Assembly: GCA_963611685.1 (NCBI GenBank)
Contig: CAVDSU010000132.1
Location: forward strand, 1-5,037
From: UBA1724 sp963611685
GTDB taxonomy: Bacteria; Verrucomicrobiota; Lentisphaeria; Oligosphaerales; Oligosphaeraceae
Reading direction: 5' to 3'
DNA: 5,037 nt
Shown: positions 1 through 5,024 of the stretch, one piece after another
How the letters are laid out: the number at the start of each line of letters is the position of its first letter
Numbering within the stretch: the first letter of the stretch is position 1
The notes under the pieces: generated by a model
The model's database searches: none
Told to the model about the DNA's origin: nothing
What the model saw: only the letters and a program-made list of their open reading frames with translations
Program-made: the position numbers and the translations under genes

Positions 1-288
1 GGCGGGGGCACGGGGGCGGCAGCCCTCCGTCCTTTGGTTGGTTTTCGACTAGGCAAGAGCTTCTTGTGGCTAGCAGCGCCGGCGGCGCCTTGCAGGCTAG
101 CCTCTAACCTGCTAGGTACTAAAACAGGGGGCACGGGGGGCGGCAGCCCCCCCGTCCTTTGGGGGGGGGCGACTAGGCAAGAGCCTCTTGTGGCTAGCAG
201 CGCCTGCGGTGCCTTGCAGCCTAGCCACTAGCCTGCTAAGTACTAGAGCGGGGGCACGGGGGCGGCAGCCCCTCCGTCCTTTGGTTGG
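1..288. repeat. Tandem repeat of about 123 bp, 2 full copies plus a partial third
   Basis: The GCACGGGG landmark recurs at bases 8, 131 and 254, a period of 123. Internal landmarks (GACTAGGCAAGAG, TGTGGCTAGCAGCGCC, CCTGCTA) are offset by 124, so small indels compensate within a unit. Copies 1 and 2 look close to 90% identical over bases 47-126 versus 171-249. The third copy matches only through its G-rich head and CCTTTGGTTGG, then diverges near 288. The window begins inside a repeat head, so the array may extend to the left. Each full unit can fold into several hairpins: the G-rich head with loop GGCA, CAAGA-GCY-TCTTG (54-66, 178-190), and a CTAG-bearing stem enclosing GCGCC/GGYGC. I see no protein that would explain it. 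It could be a dispersed intergenic repeat family, a structured RNA or a minisatellite. Confidence 0.85.
190..228. repeat. Inverted repeat GTGGCTAG/CTAGCCAC inside repeat unit 2
   Basis: Arms GTGGCTAG (190-197) and CTAGCCAC (221-228) are perfect 8-base complements. They enclose a smaller GCGCC-TGC-GGTGC stem. The matching part of unit 1 has arms GGCTAGC (68-74) and GCTAGCC (96-102) around GCGCC-GGC-GGCGC. The folding potential is therefore kept although the bases differ: one inner pair changes from G-C to G-T. This hints at selection on structure, but two copies are too few to prove it. Confidence 0.6.
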
Positions 289-298
289 CGCTGCCTAG

Positions 299-320
299 CC
301 AGGAACTGCCGTTTTCCTGG
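299..320. repeat. Inverted repeat downstream of the lipoprotein gene
   Basis: CCAGGAA (299-305) and TTCCTGG (314-320) form a perfect 7-bp stem with an 8-base loop, 28 bp beyond the stop codon of the minus-strand lipoprotein gene. The position suits a transcript end for the ddl operon. No T run follows on the minus strand (it reads CTAGGCAGCG), so it is not a canonical intrinsic terminator. It may be an RNA 3'-end structure or chance. Confidence 0.35.
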
Positions 321-347
321 AGATGCGCATGGTGCCTGCTGGCGCGC

Positions 348-668
348 TTATTCTCCCCAGACCACGCAGCGGTAGGTGGAGAAGAGTCCGAGGATGGAGT
401 TCGCCTCCCAGTCCACGTGGTGGATTTTTCGGATGCCGCCGTTGGCGCAGGCGGCGGTGATGGAGGAGTCTCCGGTGGCGACCAGTCCCAGGACGGACTT
501 TGAGACCGCGACGCCGACCTTCGGGGAGGCGGTGGCGTCGACGGCGTTTCCGGTGGTGATGGGGACTCGGATATCGGTATAGAGGATTCCGACGGGCTTT
601 GTGGAAGCGCAGGATGCGGCGCCCAGGAGGACGGCGGCCAGCAGTGCGGTCATGGCGAGTTTCTTCAT
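348..668 (-). CDS. TRL-like family lipoprotein
   Basis: This is a small exported protein of 106 residues. It begins with a lysine pair and a hydrophobic stretch ending GAASC, so Cys20 is the likely lipidation site of a type II signal peptide and the mature form would be membrane-anchored in the envelope. The mature part matches, from memory, the TRL-like family (tRNA-associated locus proteins). It has VGILYTD near residue 26, a Lys-Val-Gly after a variable loop at 50-52, GLVATGDSSI at 61-70, GGIRKIHHVDWE at 77-88 and a C-terminal VVWGE. The molecular function of this family is not known. It starts 14 bp after the ddl stop, with a Shine-Dalgarno sequence overlapping that stop, so it should be cotranscribed with ddl. 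The family call is fairly secure; any link to cell-wall synthesis rests only on the neighbour. The length is typical and nothing looks broken. Confidence 0.85.
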   Translation of the reverse strand: MKKLAMTALLAAVLLGAASCASTKPVGILYTDIRVPITTGNAVDATASPKVGVAVSKSVLGLVATGDSSITAACANGGIRKIHHVDWEANSILGLFSTYRCVVWGE

Positions 669-677
669 GGTGTCAAG

Positions 678-683
678 TCTCCC
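678..683 (-). promoter_or_regulatory. Shine-Dalgarno site of the TRL-like gene
   Basis: Read on the minus strand, GGGAGA starts at the last base of the ddl TAG stop, and its GGGAG core ends 10 bases before the lipoprotein ATG. It is the only convincing Shine-Dalgarno sequence before any of the four genes. Its overlap with the upstream stop suggests translational coupling or re-initiation within the ddl operon. Confidence 0.65.
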
Positions 684-1816
684 TATTTTTCGGGGTTTCG
701 GAGGAGCTCCTGCTTGCGTTGTGCATTCGCCTCGGCGGTTTCTAGGAGAGTGGAGACCAGATCGGCGTAGGCGATGCCGGAGAGTTCCATCATCTTCGGG
801 TAGAGAGAGATGGAGGTAAATCCGGGGATGGTGTTCACCTCATTGAGCACCAGCGGATCTTTCGCGAAGGCCTTCTTGTCCTTGTGGAGGAAGAAGTCGA
901 CGCGGGCCATCCCCTGGCATCCCAGGGCGTGGAAGACCATCGCCGCTGCGGCCTTGACCATGCTGGCCTCGTCGTCGGAGAGGACCGCGGGGACCTGCAG
1001 GCGTGCGCCTTCGTCATCGAGGTACTTCGCCTTGTAGTCGTAGAAGCCCTTTCGGGGGATCACCTCGCCGGGCTCCGCCACATGGAGCTCTCCATCGGGC
1101 ATTTCCAGGACGGCGCACTCGATTTCGCGGGCATTCTGGATGGCGGACTCCACCAGGACCTTGTTGTCGTATTTGAGGGCCTCTTCCACGGCGTGCACCA
1201 GGTCCTTGCCCTTCTTTACGCAGGTAATGCCCACAGAGGAGCCGGTGCCGGCGGGCTTGATGAAGAGGGGCAGCTTCAGTTCGTCAAGGATGTCCTCTAC
1301 GGGCAGGTCGTCGCCGAGCTCGATGGTGAAGAAGGGCGCCACGGGGATGTCCAGGATTGCGGAGGCCAGGACCTTCGTGCGCTCCTTGTCCATGCAGTTG
1401 GCGCTGGCGGCGACGCCGCATCCCACATAGGGCACGCCGAGCATCTCCAGCATTCCCTGGATGCAGCCGTCTTCGCCGTAGGCGCCGTGGAGGACGGGGA
1501 ATGCCAGCTGGAAGGGGCGGGGCTTCTTGCGGCTGTTGGGGAAGGCGAGGACGGCGCCATCGGGGGTGCTCATGGGGAAGCAGACGGGCGCGTCCTTCTT
1601 CAGGCAGACCTTCTTGGGATCGTCGGGAAAGTCCAGGAATTCCTGGTCGCCGTAGAAGAGCCAGTTTCCTTGTTCGTCCAGGCCCACCACCATGGGGATA
1701 TACTTCTTGCGGTCCAGGGCGTCGTAGACGGAGTGGCAGGAGATGAGGGAGATCTGGTGTTCCGTGGATTTTCCGCCGCAGAGCAGCAGCACGGTCTTGC
1801 GGGATGTCTTGGTCAT
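683..1816 (-). CDS. ddl: D-alanine--D-alanine ligase
   Basis: This cytoplasmic ATP-grasp enzyme joins two D-alanines, using ATP, to make the dipeptide at the end of the peptidoglycan stem. Numbered from the ATG at 1816 (377 residues), the N-terminal glycine loop CGGKSTEH is at 13-20, HGAYGEDGCIQGML at 110-123, CMDK at 141-144 and the ATP-binding PLFIKPAGTGSSVG at 183-196. The omega loop FYDYKAKY is at 258-265 and the metal and substrate segment NEVNTIPGFTSISLYPKM at 325-342. The tyrosine-bearing YDYKAKY loop is typical of D-Ala-D-Ala ligases; VanA-type D-lactate ligases carry a histidine in this region. A GTG at 1846 would add ten residues. I chose the ATG because it puts the first beta strand (TVLLLCGG) at the usual distance from the start and neither codon has a Shine-Dalgarno site. 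It is the first gene of a two-gene minus-strand operon. It is slightly long for the family, owing to a hydrophilic tail (NAQRKQELLRNPEK). Confidence 0.95.
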   Translation of the reverse strand: MTKTSRKTVLLLCGGKSTEHQISLISCHSVYDALDRKKYIPMVVGLDEQGNWLFYGDQEFLDFPDDPKKVCLKKDAPVCFPMSTPDGAVLAFPNSRKKPRPFQLAFPVLHGAYGEDGCIQGMLEMLGVPYVGCGVAASANCMDKERTKVLASAILDIPVAPFFTIELGDDLPVEDILDELKLPLFIKPAGTGSSVGITCVKKGKDLVHAVEEALKYDNKVLVESAIQNAREIECAVLEMPDGELHVAEPGEVIPRKGFYDYKAKYLDDEGARLQVPAVLSDDEASMVKAAAAMVFHALGCQGMARVDFFLHKDKKAFAKDPLVLNEVNTIPGFTSISLYPKMMELSGIAYADLVSTLLETAEANAQRKQELLRNPEK

Positions 1817-1856
1817 GAGTGAGATGGGGGTGAAAAGAGGCGACACAAGGAGGGAG

Positions 1857-1873
1857 AATTACATTAAATATAC
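1857..1873 (-). promoter_or_regulatory. AT-rich patch, possible -10 region of the ddl operon
   Basis: On the minus strand GTATATTTAATGTAATT lies about 40-57 bases before the ddl ATG, an AT island in otherwise GC-rich DNA. TATATT (1867-1872) or TAATGT (1861-1866) could serve as a -10 element. No good TTGACA-like -35 is found at the usual spacing, so the exact promoter is uncertain. Confidence 0.4.
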
Positions 1874-1969
1874 CGCCGGACGAGATGCCTTCGTCGCTCC
1901 TCCTGCGGGAATCGCGGCGTGGCCCCCCCCTAGATGCCGCGGGCGCGCGCGGGACGCGTGCCGGGGGGA

Positions 1970-1989
1970 TTCGTATTCAAGACAGCGAA
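1970..1989 (+). promoter_or_regulatory. Upstream motif TTCGTATTCAA...AGCGAA before the chloride transporter gene
   Basis: TTCGTATTCAA (1970-1980), three bases, then AGCGAA (1984-1989), immediately before the ATG at 1991. The same 11-mer and 6-mer recur in order before argB. There is no Shine-Dalgarno sequence here, so the element may be a promoter core giving a very short leader, or an alternative initiation signal. Its presence also argues that translation starts at 1991 and not at the in-frame ATG at 1934. Confidence 0.4.
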
Positions 1990-1990
1990 C

Positions 1991-3784
1991 ATGTCCAACC
2001 TCTCCAAAATATTGCCTGGGGTCTCGTGGGGGAACTCCTGGAAGCGCTCGCGCCAGACGCGGATTCTGGTGTTGGGGCTCTGTTTTCTCGTGGGATGCCT
2101 GGCGGGCGCGGCCGCCAGCCTCATGCACCTGCTGGCGGAAGTGCTCCATGGCCGCTGCGGCGAATTGCTGTCGCAGTGTGGCGAGAACGCCTTCTGGCTG
2201 GCGCCCGCACTGCCGACGTTGGGAATCCTCTTCTGCGTGGCGCTGGGACGCATCTTCTGGCGGCGGCATCCCATGGAGACCAATCTCTGGACTGCCATCC
2301 GCGAGGCGCGGCACCCCGGACCAGGCATGCGGGAATACCACGCATTCTCCCATATCCTCACCAGCGGCACCGCCGTGGGACTGGGCATCTCCGCGGGTAT
2401 GGAGGCCCCCAGCGCCCTCACTGGCGCCGCCATCGGCGATAACCTGGGGCGCAAGCTGGGGCTGCCCCGCGAGACCCGCACGCTGCTTCTTTGCGCCGGC
2501 GCCGGCGGCGCCATCGGCGGCGTCTTCAATGCGCCGCTGGCGGGAGCGCTGTTCACCTGCGAGATCCTCCTGCCCGGCACCTCCGCCGTTACGCTCATAC
2601 CCCTCCTCTGCGCGGCAGCCGGCGGCGCCATCGTCAGCCAGCTCTGCGGCGTGAATGTCCGTTTCCCGGAAATCGCCTACAGCTGGCGCATGGAGAATCT
2701 CTGGCTATACTTGCTGGCGGGACTGGTCTGCGGGTTGCTCTCCGCAGTCATTATCCGCCTCAATTGCCGGATGCTCCGCTTGCGGCAGTGGCTGGGAAAT
2801 CCCTGGGTCATGGCGCTGGGCGGCTCCGTGGCGCTCTATCTGATTCTGCTGGCATTGCCCATGTTGGGGGGCTCCGGACTGGAATACGTGCTCGCCATGA
2901 TGCATTCGGGGCAGGGCGCCCTCCACGATGGACTGCTCCCCATCTCCCAGGCAACCGGATGGGCACTGCTGGGCTCCATCGCGCTCTGCGTCCTCCTGAA
3001 GCCCCTGGCCTCCGTGATCTCCATCCAGTCCGGCGGCGACGGCGGAATGTTCGCGCCCTCTTTGGTCACTGGTGCATACATGGGGTTCTTCTTCCACTAT
3101 CTCCTGGGAATGGCGCACTTCACCGGCTTCCCGCTGATCAACTGCATGGCGGCGGGAATGGCCGGCATTTTGGCGGGCGTCATGCAGGCGCCCTTGACGG
3201 GGCTCTTCCTGATTGCGGAGCTCCTGGGCGGATACCAGCTCTTCGTGCCCCTCATGCTGGTGGTGGCGATCTCCTCCTTCATCTGCCGCTGCCTTTCCAA
3301 GGGAAACATCTACTTTGCGGCGGCCGCCGCGGCCCAGAGGTCCGGAAAGGTCCCCCAGATCAACGAGACCATGGATGACTACCAGGATACGCCCGTGGGC
3401 GAGCTGGCTGACCGGAGCCTCTATACCCTCTCTCCCCATGACTCCTTCCGCACGTTGCTCAATATCCTCATGCACAGTCCACAGGAGCTCTTCCCCGTGC
3501 TGGACCGTCAGGGGCGCCTGGTGGGCGTGATCCAGGAAAAGAACCTCCGGCCGTTCCTCCTGGAACGGAAGCTCTACGATATCCTGGTGGTGGATGACTT
3601 CATGGCGCTGCCGCCACCAGATCTGCCCGCCGAGGCGCCCCTGGCGCAGGCGACACGACTCTTCGATACCACAAATGCCGAATTCATCCCCGTCACAAAG
3701 GACGGACGCTTCCTGGGCGTGCTTACGCGCGCCCATCTGCTGGAGAGCCACCGTAGCCTTCTGACACGCACCGATCTCTTCTGA
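1991..3784 (+). CDS. ClC-family chloride channel/transporter with C-terminal CBS pair
   Basis: This is an integral membrane anion channel or Cl-/H+ exchanger of 597 residues. The hydrophobic ClC core spans about residues 22-435. GMEAP (136-140) is the equivalent of GREGP and keeps the gating glutamate, Glu138. FNAPLAGALFTCEIL (179-193) is the helix that carries the inner proton glutamate in E. coli ClC. GGDGGMFAPSL (348-358) is the second filter segment, and Tyr441 in GNIY fits the central pore tyrosine. A GSGIP motif is not evident before helix F. Two CBS domains, at about 474-537 and 538-592, form a cytoplasmic regulatory module that in relatives binds adenine nucleotides. The inner proton glutamate position reads Ile192 after conserved Glu191, so channel or exchanger mode cannot be assigned. 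The pattern resembles the GxEAP ClC-CBS proteins I remember from Bacteroidota. An in-frame ATG at 1934 would add 19 arginine- and glycine-rich residues; I prefer 1991 because of the upstream motif. argB follows after 34 bp. Confidence 0.9.
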   Translation: MSNLSKILPGVSWGNSWKRSRQTRILVLGLCFLVGCLAGAAASLMHLLAEVLHGRCGELLSQCGENAFWLAPALPTLGILFCVALGRIFWRRHPMETNLWTAIREARHPGPGMREYHAFSHILTSGTAVGLGISAGMEAPSALTGAAIGDNLGRKLGLPRETRTLLLCAGAGGAIGGVFNAPLAGALFTCEILLPGTSAVTLIPLLCAAAGGAIVSQLCGVNVRFPEIAYSWRMENLWLYLLAGLVCGLLSAVIIRLNCRMLRLRQWLGNPWVMALGGSVALYLILLALPMLGGSGLEYVLAMMHSGQGALHDGLLPISQATGWALLGSIALCVLLKPLASVISIQSGGDGGMFAPSLVTGAYMGFFFHYLLGMAHFTGFPLINCMAAGMAGILAGVMQAPLTGLFLIAELLGGYQLFVPLMLVVAISSFICRCLSKGNIYFAAAAAAQRSGKVPQINETMDDYQDTPVGELADRSLYTLSPHDSFRTLLNILMHSPQELFPVLDRQGRLVGVIQEKNLRPFLLERKLYDILVVDDFMALPPPDLPAEAPLAQATRLFDTTNAEFIPVTKDGRFLGVLTRAHLLESHRSLLTRTDLF

Positions 3785-3790
3785 ATCCTC

Positions 3791-3813
3791 TTCGTATTCA
3801 AATACATAGCGAA
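3791..3813 (+). promoter_or_regulatory. Upstream motif TTCGTATTCAA...AGCGAA before argB
   Basis: TTCGTATTCAA (3791-3801), six bases, then AGCGAA (3808-3813), five bases before the argB ATG. It repeats the element found before the chloride transporter gene, with three more bases between its two parts. There is no Shine-Dalgarno sequence. It fills most of the 34-bp gap, so argB may have its own promoter in addition to any read-through. Confidence 0.4.
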
Positions 3814-3818
3814 ATCCA

Positions 3819-4700
3819 ATGGACATTTCCCAGGAACAAGGCAAGGCGGATGTGCTGATTGAGGCACTGCCCTATTTTCAGGAGTTCTACGGCAGCACGG
3901 TGCTGGTCAAATTCGGCGGCAGCGCCATGGAGGACATGGAGCGCGCCCACGACGTGCTGCGGGATGTCGCCTTCATGTCCGTGGCGGGCCTGAAGCCCAT
4001 CGTGGTCCACGGCGGCGGAAAGGCCATCAATGCCGCGCTGGCGGCGGAGGGCGTGGAGCCCCGCTTCATCAACGGACTGCGCTACACCGACGAGCGGACG
4101 ATCCGCGTGGTGGACCGCGTGCTCCACGAGGTGGTGAACCACGAGCTGGTCCGTTTCCTGAAGGACGACCTCCATGTGGATACCTTCGCCGTTTCCGGAA
4201 AGAATATCCTTCGCTGTCAGAAGCTGGGCACCGCCGATCCCAAGAGCGGCGAGGAGCTGGATTTGGGCTATGTGGGGAAGGTGGTGAATGTGGATACTCC
4301 CCAAATCCAGTGGGTGCTCAAGCGCCATCAGCTGCCGGTGGTCACTCCGCTGGCGTGCAACCAGAATGGCGAGGTCTTCAACATCAATGCCGACATGGCC
4401 GCCTGCGAAATCGCCTCGGAGCTCAAGGTCCGGAAGCTGGTCTTCCTCTCCGACGTCCCCGGCGTCCTCCGGGATCCCAAGGACCCCAATAGCCTCATTC
4501 CCACCATCCATTGCGACGAGGTGGAGCCCATGATCCAGGCCGGCATCATCGCCGGCGGAATGATCCCGAAGCTCCGCAGCGCCCGCGACGCCATCCGCGC
4601 CGGAGTGGGGCAGGTCCACATGATCGATGGACGACTCCGACACTCCCTCCTCCTGGAAATCTTCACCCGGAAGGGCGTCGGAACACAGATCCTGCCATAA
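3819..4700 (+). CDS. argB: Acetylglutamate kinase
   Basis: This cytoplasmic amino-acid kinase phosphorylates N-acetyl-L-glutamate with ATP, the second step of arginine biosynthesis. All family blocks are present in 293 residues: VLVKFGGSAM at 28-37 with the phosphate-binding Lys31, VHGGGKAIN at 63-71, NGLRYTDE at 85-92 (substrate arginine), FNINADMAA at 187-195, FLSDVPGVL at 209-217, GGMIPKL at 246-252 with Lys251, and the C-terminal DGRLRHSLLLEIFT at 270-283 and GVGTQI. The N-terminal helix before the first strand (about 8-24, ADVLIEALPYFQEF) is the hallmark of hexameric, arginine-inhibited enzymes, so feedback inhibition by arginine is likely. HGGGKAI replaces the more common HGGGP, a variant I associate with Verrucomicrobia and relatives. 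No other arginine gene is visible in the window. The ATG lacks a Shine-Dalgarno site but is the only start that gives the full N-terminal helix. Confidence 0.97.
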   Translation: MDISQEQGKADVLIEALPYFQEFYGSTVLVKFGGSAMEDMERAHDVLRDVAFMSVAGLKPIVVHGGGKAINAALAAEGVEPRFINGLRYTDERTIRVVDRVLHEVVNHELVRFLKDDLHVDTFAVSGKNILRCQKLGTADPKSGEELDLGYVGKVVNVDTPQIQWVLKRHQLPVVTPLACNQNGEVFNINADMAACEIASELKVRKLVFLSDVPGVLRDPKDPNSLIPTIHCDEVEPMIQAGIIAGGMIPKLRSARDAIRAGVGQVHMIDGRLRHSLLLEIFTRKGVGTQILP

Positions 4701-4704
4701 ATTC

Positions 4705-4739
4705 GAAAAAGGAGGAAGGAGGAAGAAGGAGGGAGGAAG
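4705..4739 (+). repeat. 35-base uninterrupted purine tract
   Basis: Starting four bases after the argB stop, 35 consecutive bases are A or G, made of irregular GGA and GGAA units (GGAGGAAGGAGGAAG...). It contains several Shine-Dalgarno-like GGAGG cores but no start codon at a suitable distance. It could be a slipped-strand repeat, a triplex-prone tract, or an mRNA 3'-end feature. Confidence 0.8.
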
Positions 4740-4759
4740 TGTGGTCACTCTGCAGTGGG

Positions 4760-4792
4760 CTTGCGCCAAGTGCGCCCAAATTGGCGCGCAAG
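4760..4792. repeat. Imperfect hairpin CTTGCGCCAA/TTGGCGCGCAAG
   Basis: CTTGCGCCAA (4760-4769) can pair with TTGGCGCGCAAG (4781-4792), leaving a 2-base bulge and an 11-base loop. The element CAAGTGCGCC is also directly repeated at 4767-4776 and 4789-4798. Much of the right half belongs to the long-range inverted repeat described next. Confidence 0.5.
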
Positions 4793-4793
4793 T

Positions 4794-4815
4794 GCGCCGC
4801 AGTTGCGCCGCAGTT
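4794..4815 (+). repeat. 11-bp tandem duplication GCGCCGCAGTT
   Basis: GCGCCGCAGTT occurs at 4794-4804 and again at 4805-4815 with no change, and both copies are preceded by T and followed by G. It lies just inside the left arm of the long inverted repeat. Confidence 0.7.
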
Positions 4816-4868
4816 GGCAGGGAGCAATTAGCAGTTAAACAATGCTGTATGGTCGCTGCGCGGCTCTT

Positions 4869-4885
4869 CCGCCGCATCGCGGCGG
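4869..4885. repeat. Perfect GC hairpin CCGCCGC-ATC-GCGGCGG
   Basis: A 7-bp all-GC stem with a 3-base loop, midway between the arms of the long inverted repeat. No T run follows on either strand, so a terminator call is not supported. Confidence 0.5.
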
Positions 4886-4896
4886 TGCCAGCGCTA

Positions 4897-4912
4897 CACC
4901 CCAATTGGCGTG
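4897..4912. repeat. Palindrome around CCAATTGG
   Basis: CCAATTGG (4901-4908) is a perfect 8-base palindrome, extended by CAC/GTG across one C-C mismatch. It shares the word CAATTGGCG with the AAATTGGCG core of the long inverted repeat, so it may be a decayed third copy of that unit or an operator-like dyad. Confidence 0.4.
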
Positions 4913-4955
4913 GAATTCCCGCGGAGCGTTCGAACAGACCTCCTTCCTATTCATT

Positions 4956-4975
4956 GCGCGCCAATTTGGGCGCGC
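4956..4975. repeat. Hairpin GCGCGCC/GGCGCGC within the right arm
   Basis: GCGCGCC (4956-4962) and GGCGCGC (4969-4975) make a perfect 7-bp stem with loop AATTTG. It is the first of three hairpins lying close together up to base 5024. Confidence 0.5.
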
Positions 4976-4983
4976 CTGGCGAA

Positions 4984-5005
4984 ATCGCCGGGGAATCCCG
5001 GCGAT
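4984..5005. repeat. Perfect 9-bp hairpin ATCGCCGGG-GAAT-CCCGGCGAT
   Basis: A flawless 9-bp stem with a GAAT tetraloop. It abuts the next hairpin with no base between them. A competing pairing of GGCG (4978-4981) with CGCC (4986-4989) overlaps its left arm. No T run follows it directly. Confidence 0.6.
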
Positions 5006-5024
5006 GGGTTTCGGCACGAAACCC
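5006..5024. repeat. Perfect 7-bp hairpin GGGTTTC-GGCAC-GAAACCC
   Basis: This stem begins at the base right after the preceding hairpin and ends 13 bases before the window edge. A TGGCCA palindrome (5025-5030) follows. Back-to-back stems like these suit a structured RNA, a protein-binding repeat or a REP-like element. Confidence 0.55.

Larger units (their letters stand above)
4772..4973. repeat. Exact 20-base inverted repeat, arms 4772-4791 and 4954-4973
   Basis: GCGCCCAAATTGGCGCGCAA (4772-4791) is the exact reverse complement of bases 4954-4973. The 162 bases between the arms hold an 11-bp tandem duplication, a GC hairpin and a CCAATTGG palindrome. A 20-base exact match at this distance is well beyond chance. 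The arms could be ends of a small non-autonomous element, two opposite copies of a dispersed repeat, or the base of a long stem. No target-site duplication is obvious next to the arms. Confidence 0.75.

Noticed and set aside
34..231. Possible 65-residue protein spanning the left repeat
   Set aside because: The frame runs through a repeat whose copies differ by indels, has no Shine-Dalgarno site and matches no family I know.
1..288. CRISPR array
   Set aside because: The period is about 123 bp and the copies are similar along nearly the whole unit, so there are no short repeats separated by unique spacers.
884..1822. Long plus-strand open frame opposite ddl (312 codons)
   Set aside because: It is antisense to a gene with full family motifs. 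Its translation is rich in Gly, Ala, Val, His and Asp without any recognisable domain, as expected from the opposite strand of GC-rich codons.
2705..3844. Long minus-strand open frame opposite the chloride transporter (379 codons)
   Set aside because: It is antisense to clear ClC and CBS motifs, its composition is His/Gln/Glu-rich, and it has no domain signal or initiation site.
3798..4904. Long minus-strand open frame opposite argB (368 codons)
   Set aside because: It is antisense to an intact acetylglutamate kinase. Most of it mirrors argB codons and the rest crosses the repeat region.
4928..4935. tRNA T-loop lookalike GTTCGAAC
   Set aside because: The flanking bases do not pair as a T stem, and no D-loop, anticodon arm or acceptor stem can be found around it. 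It is a simple palindrome.
4869..5024. Intrinsic terminators for argB
   Set aside because: The stems are strong, but none is followed by a T run on either strand.
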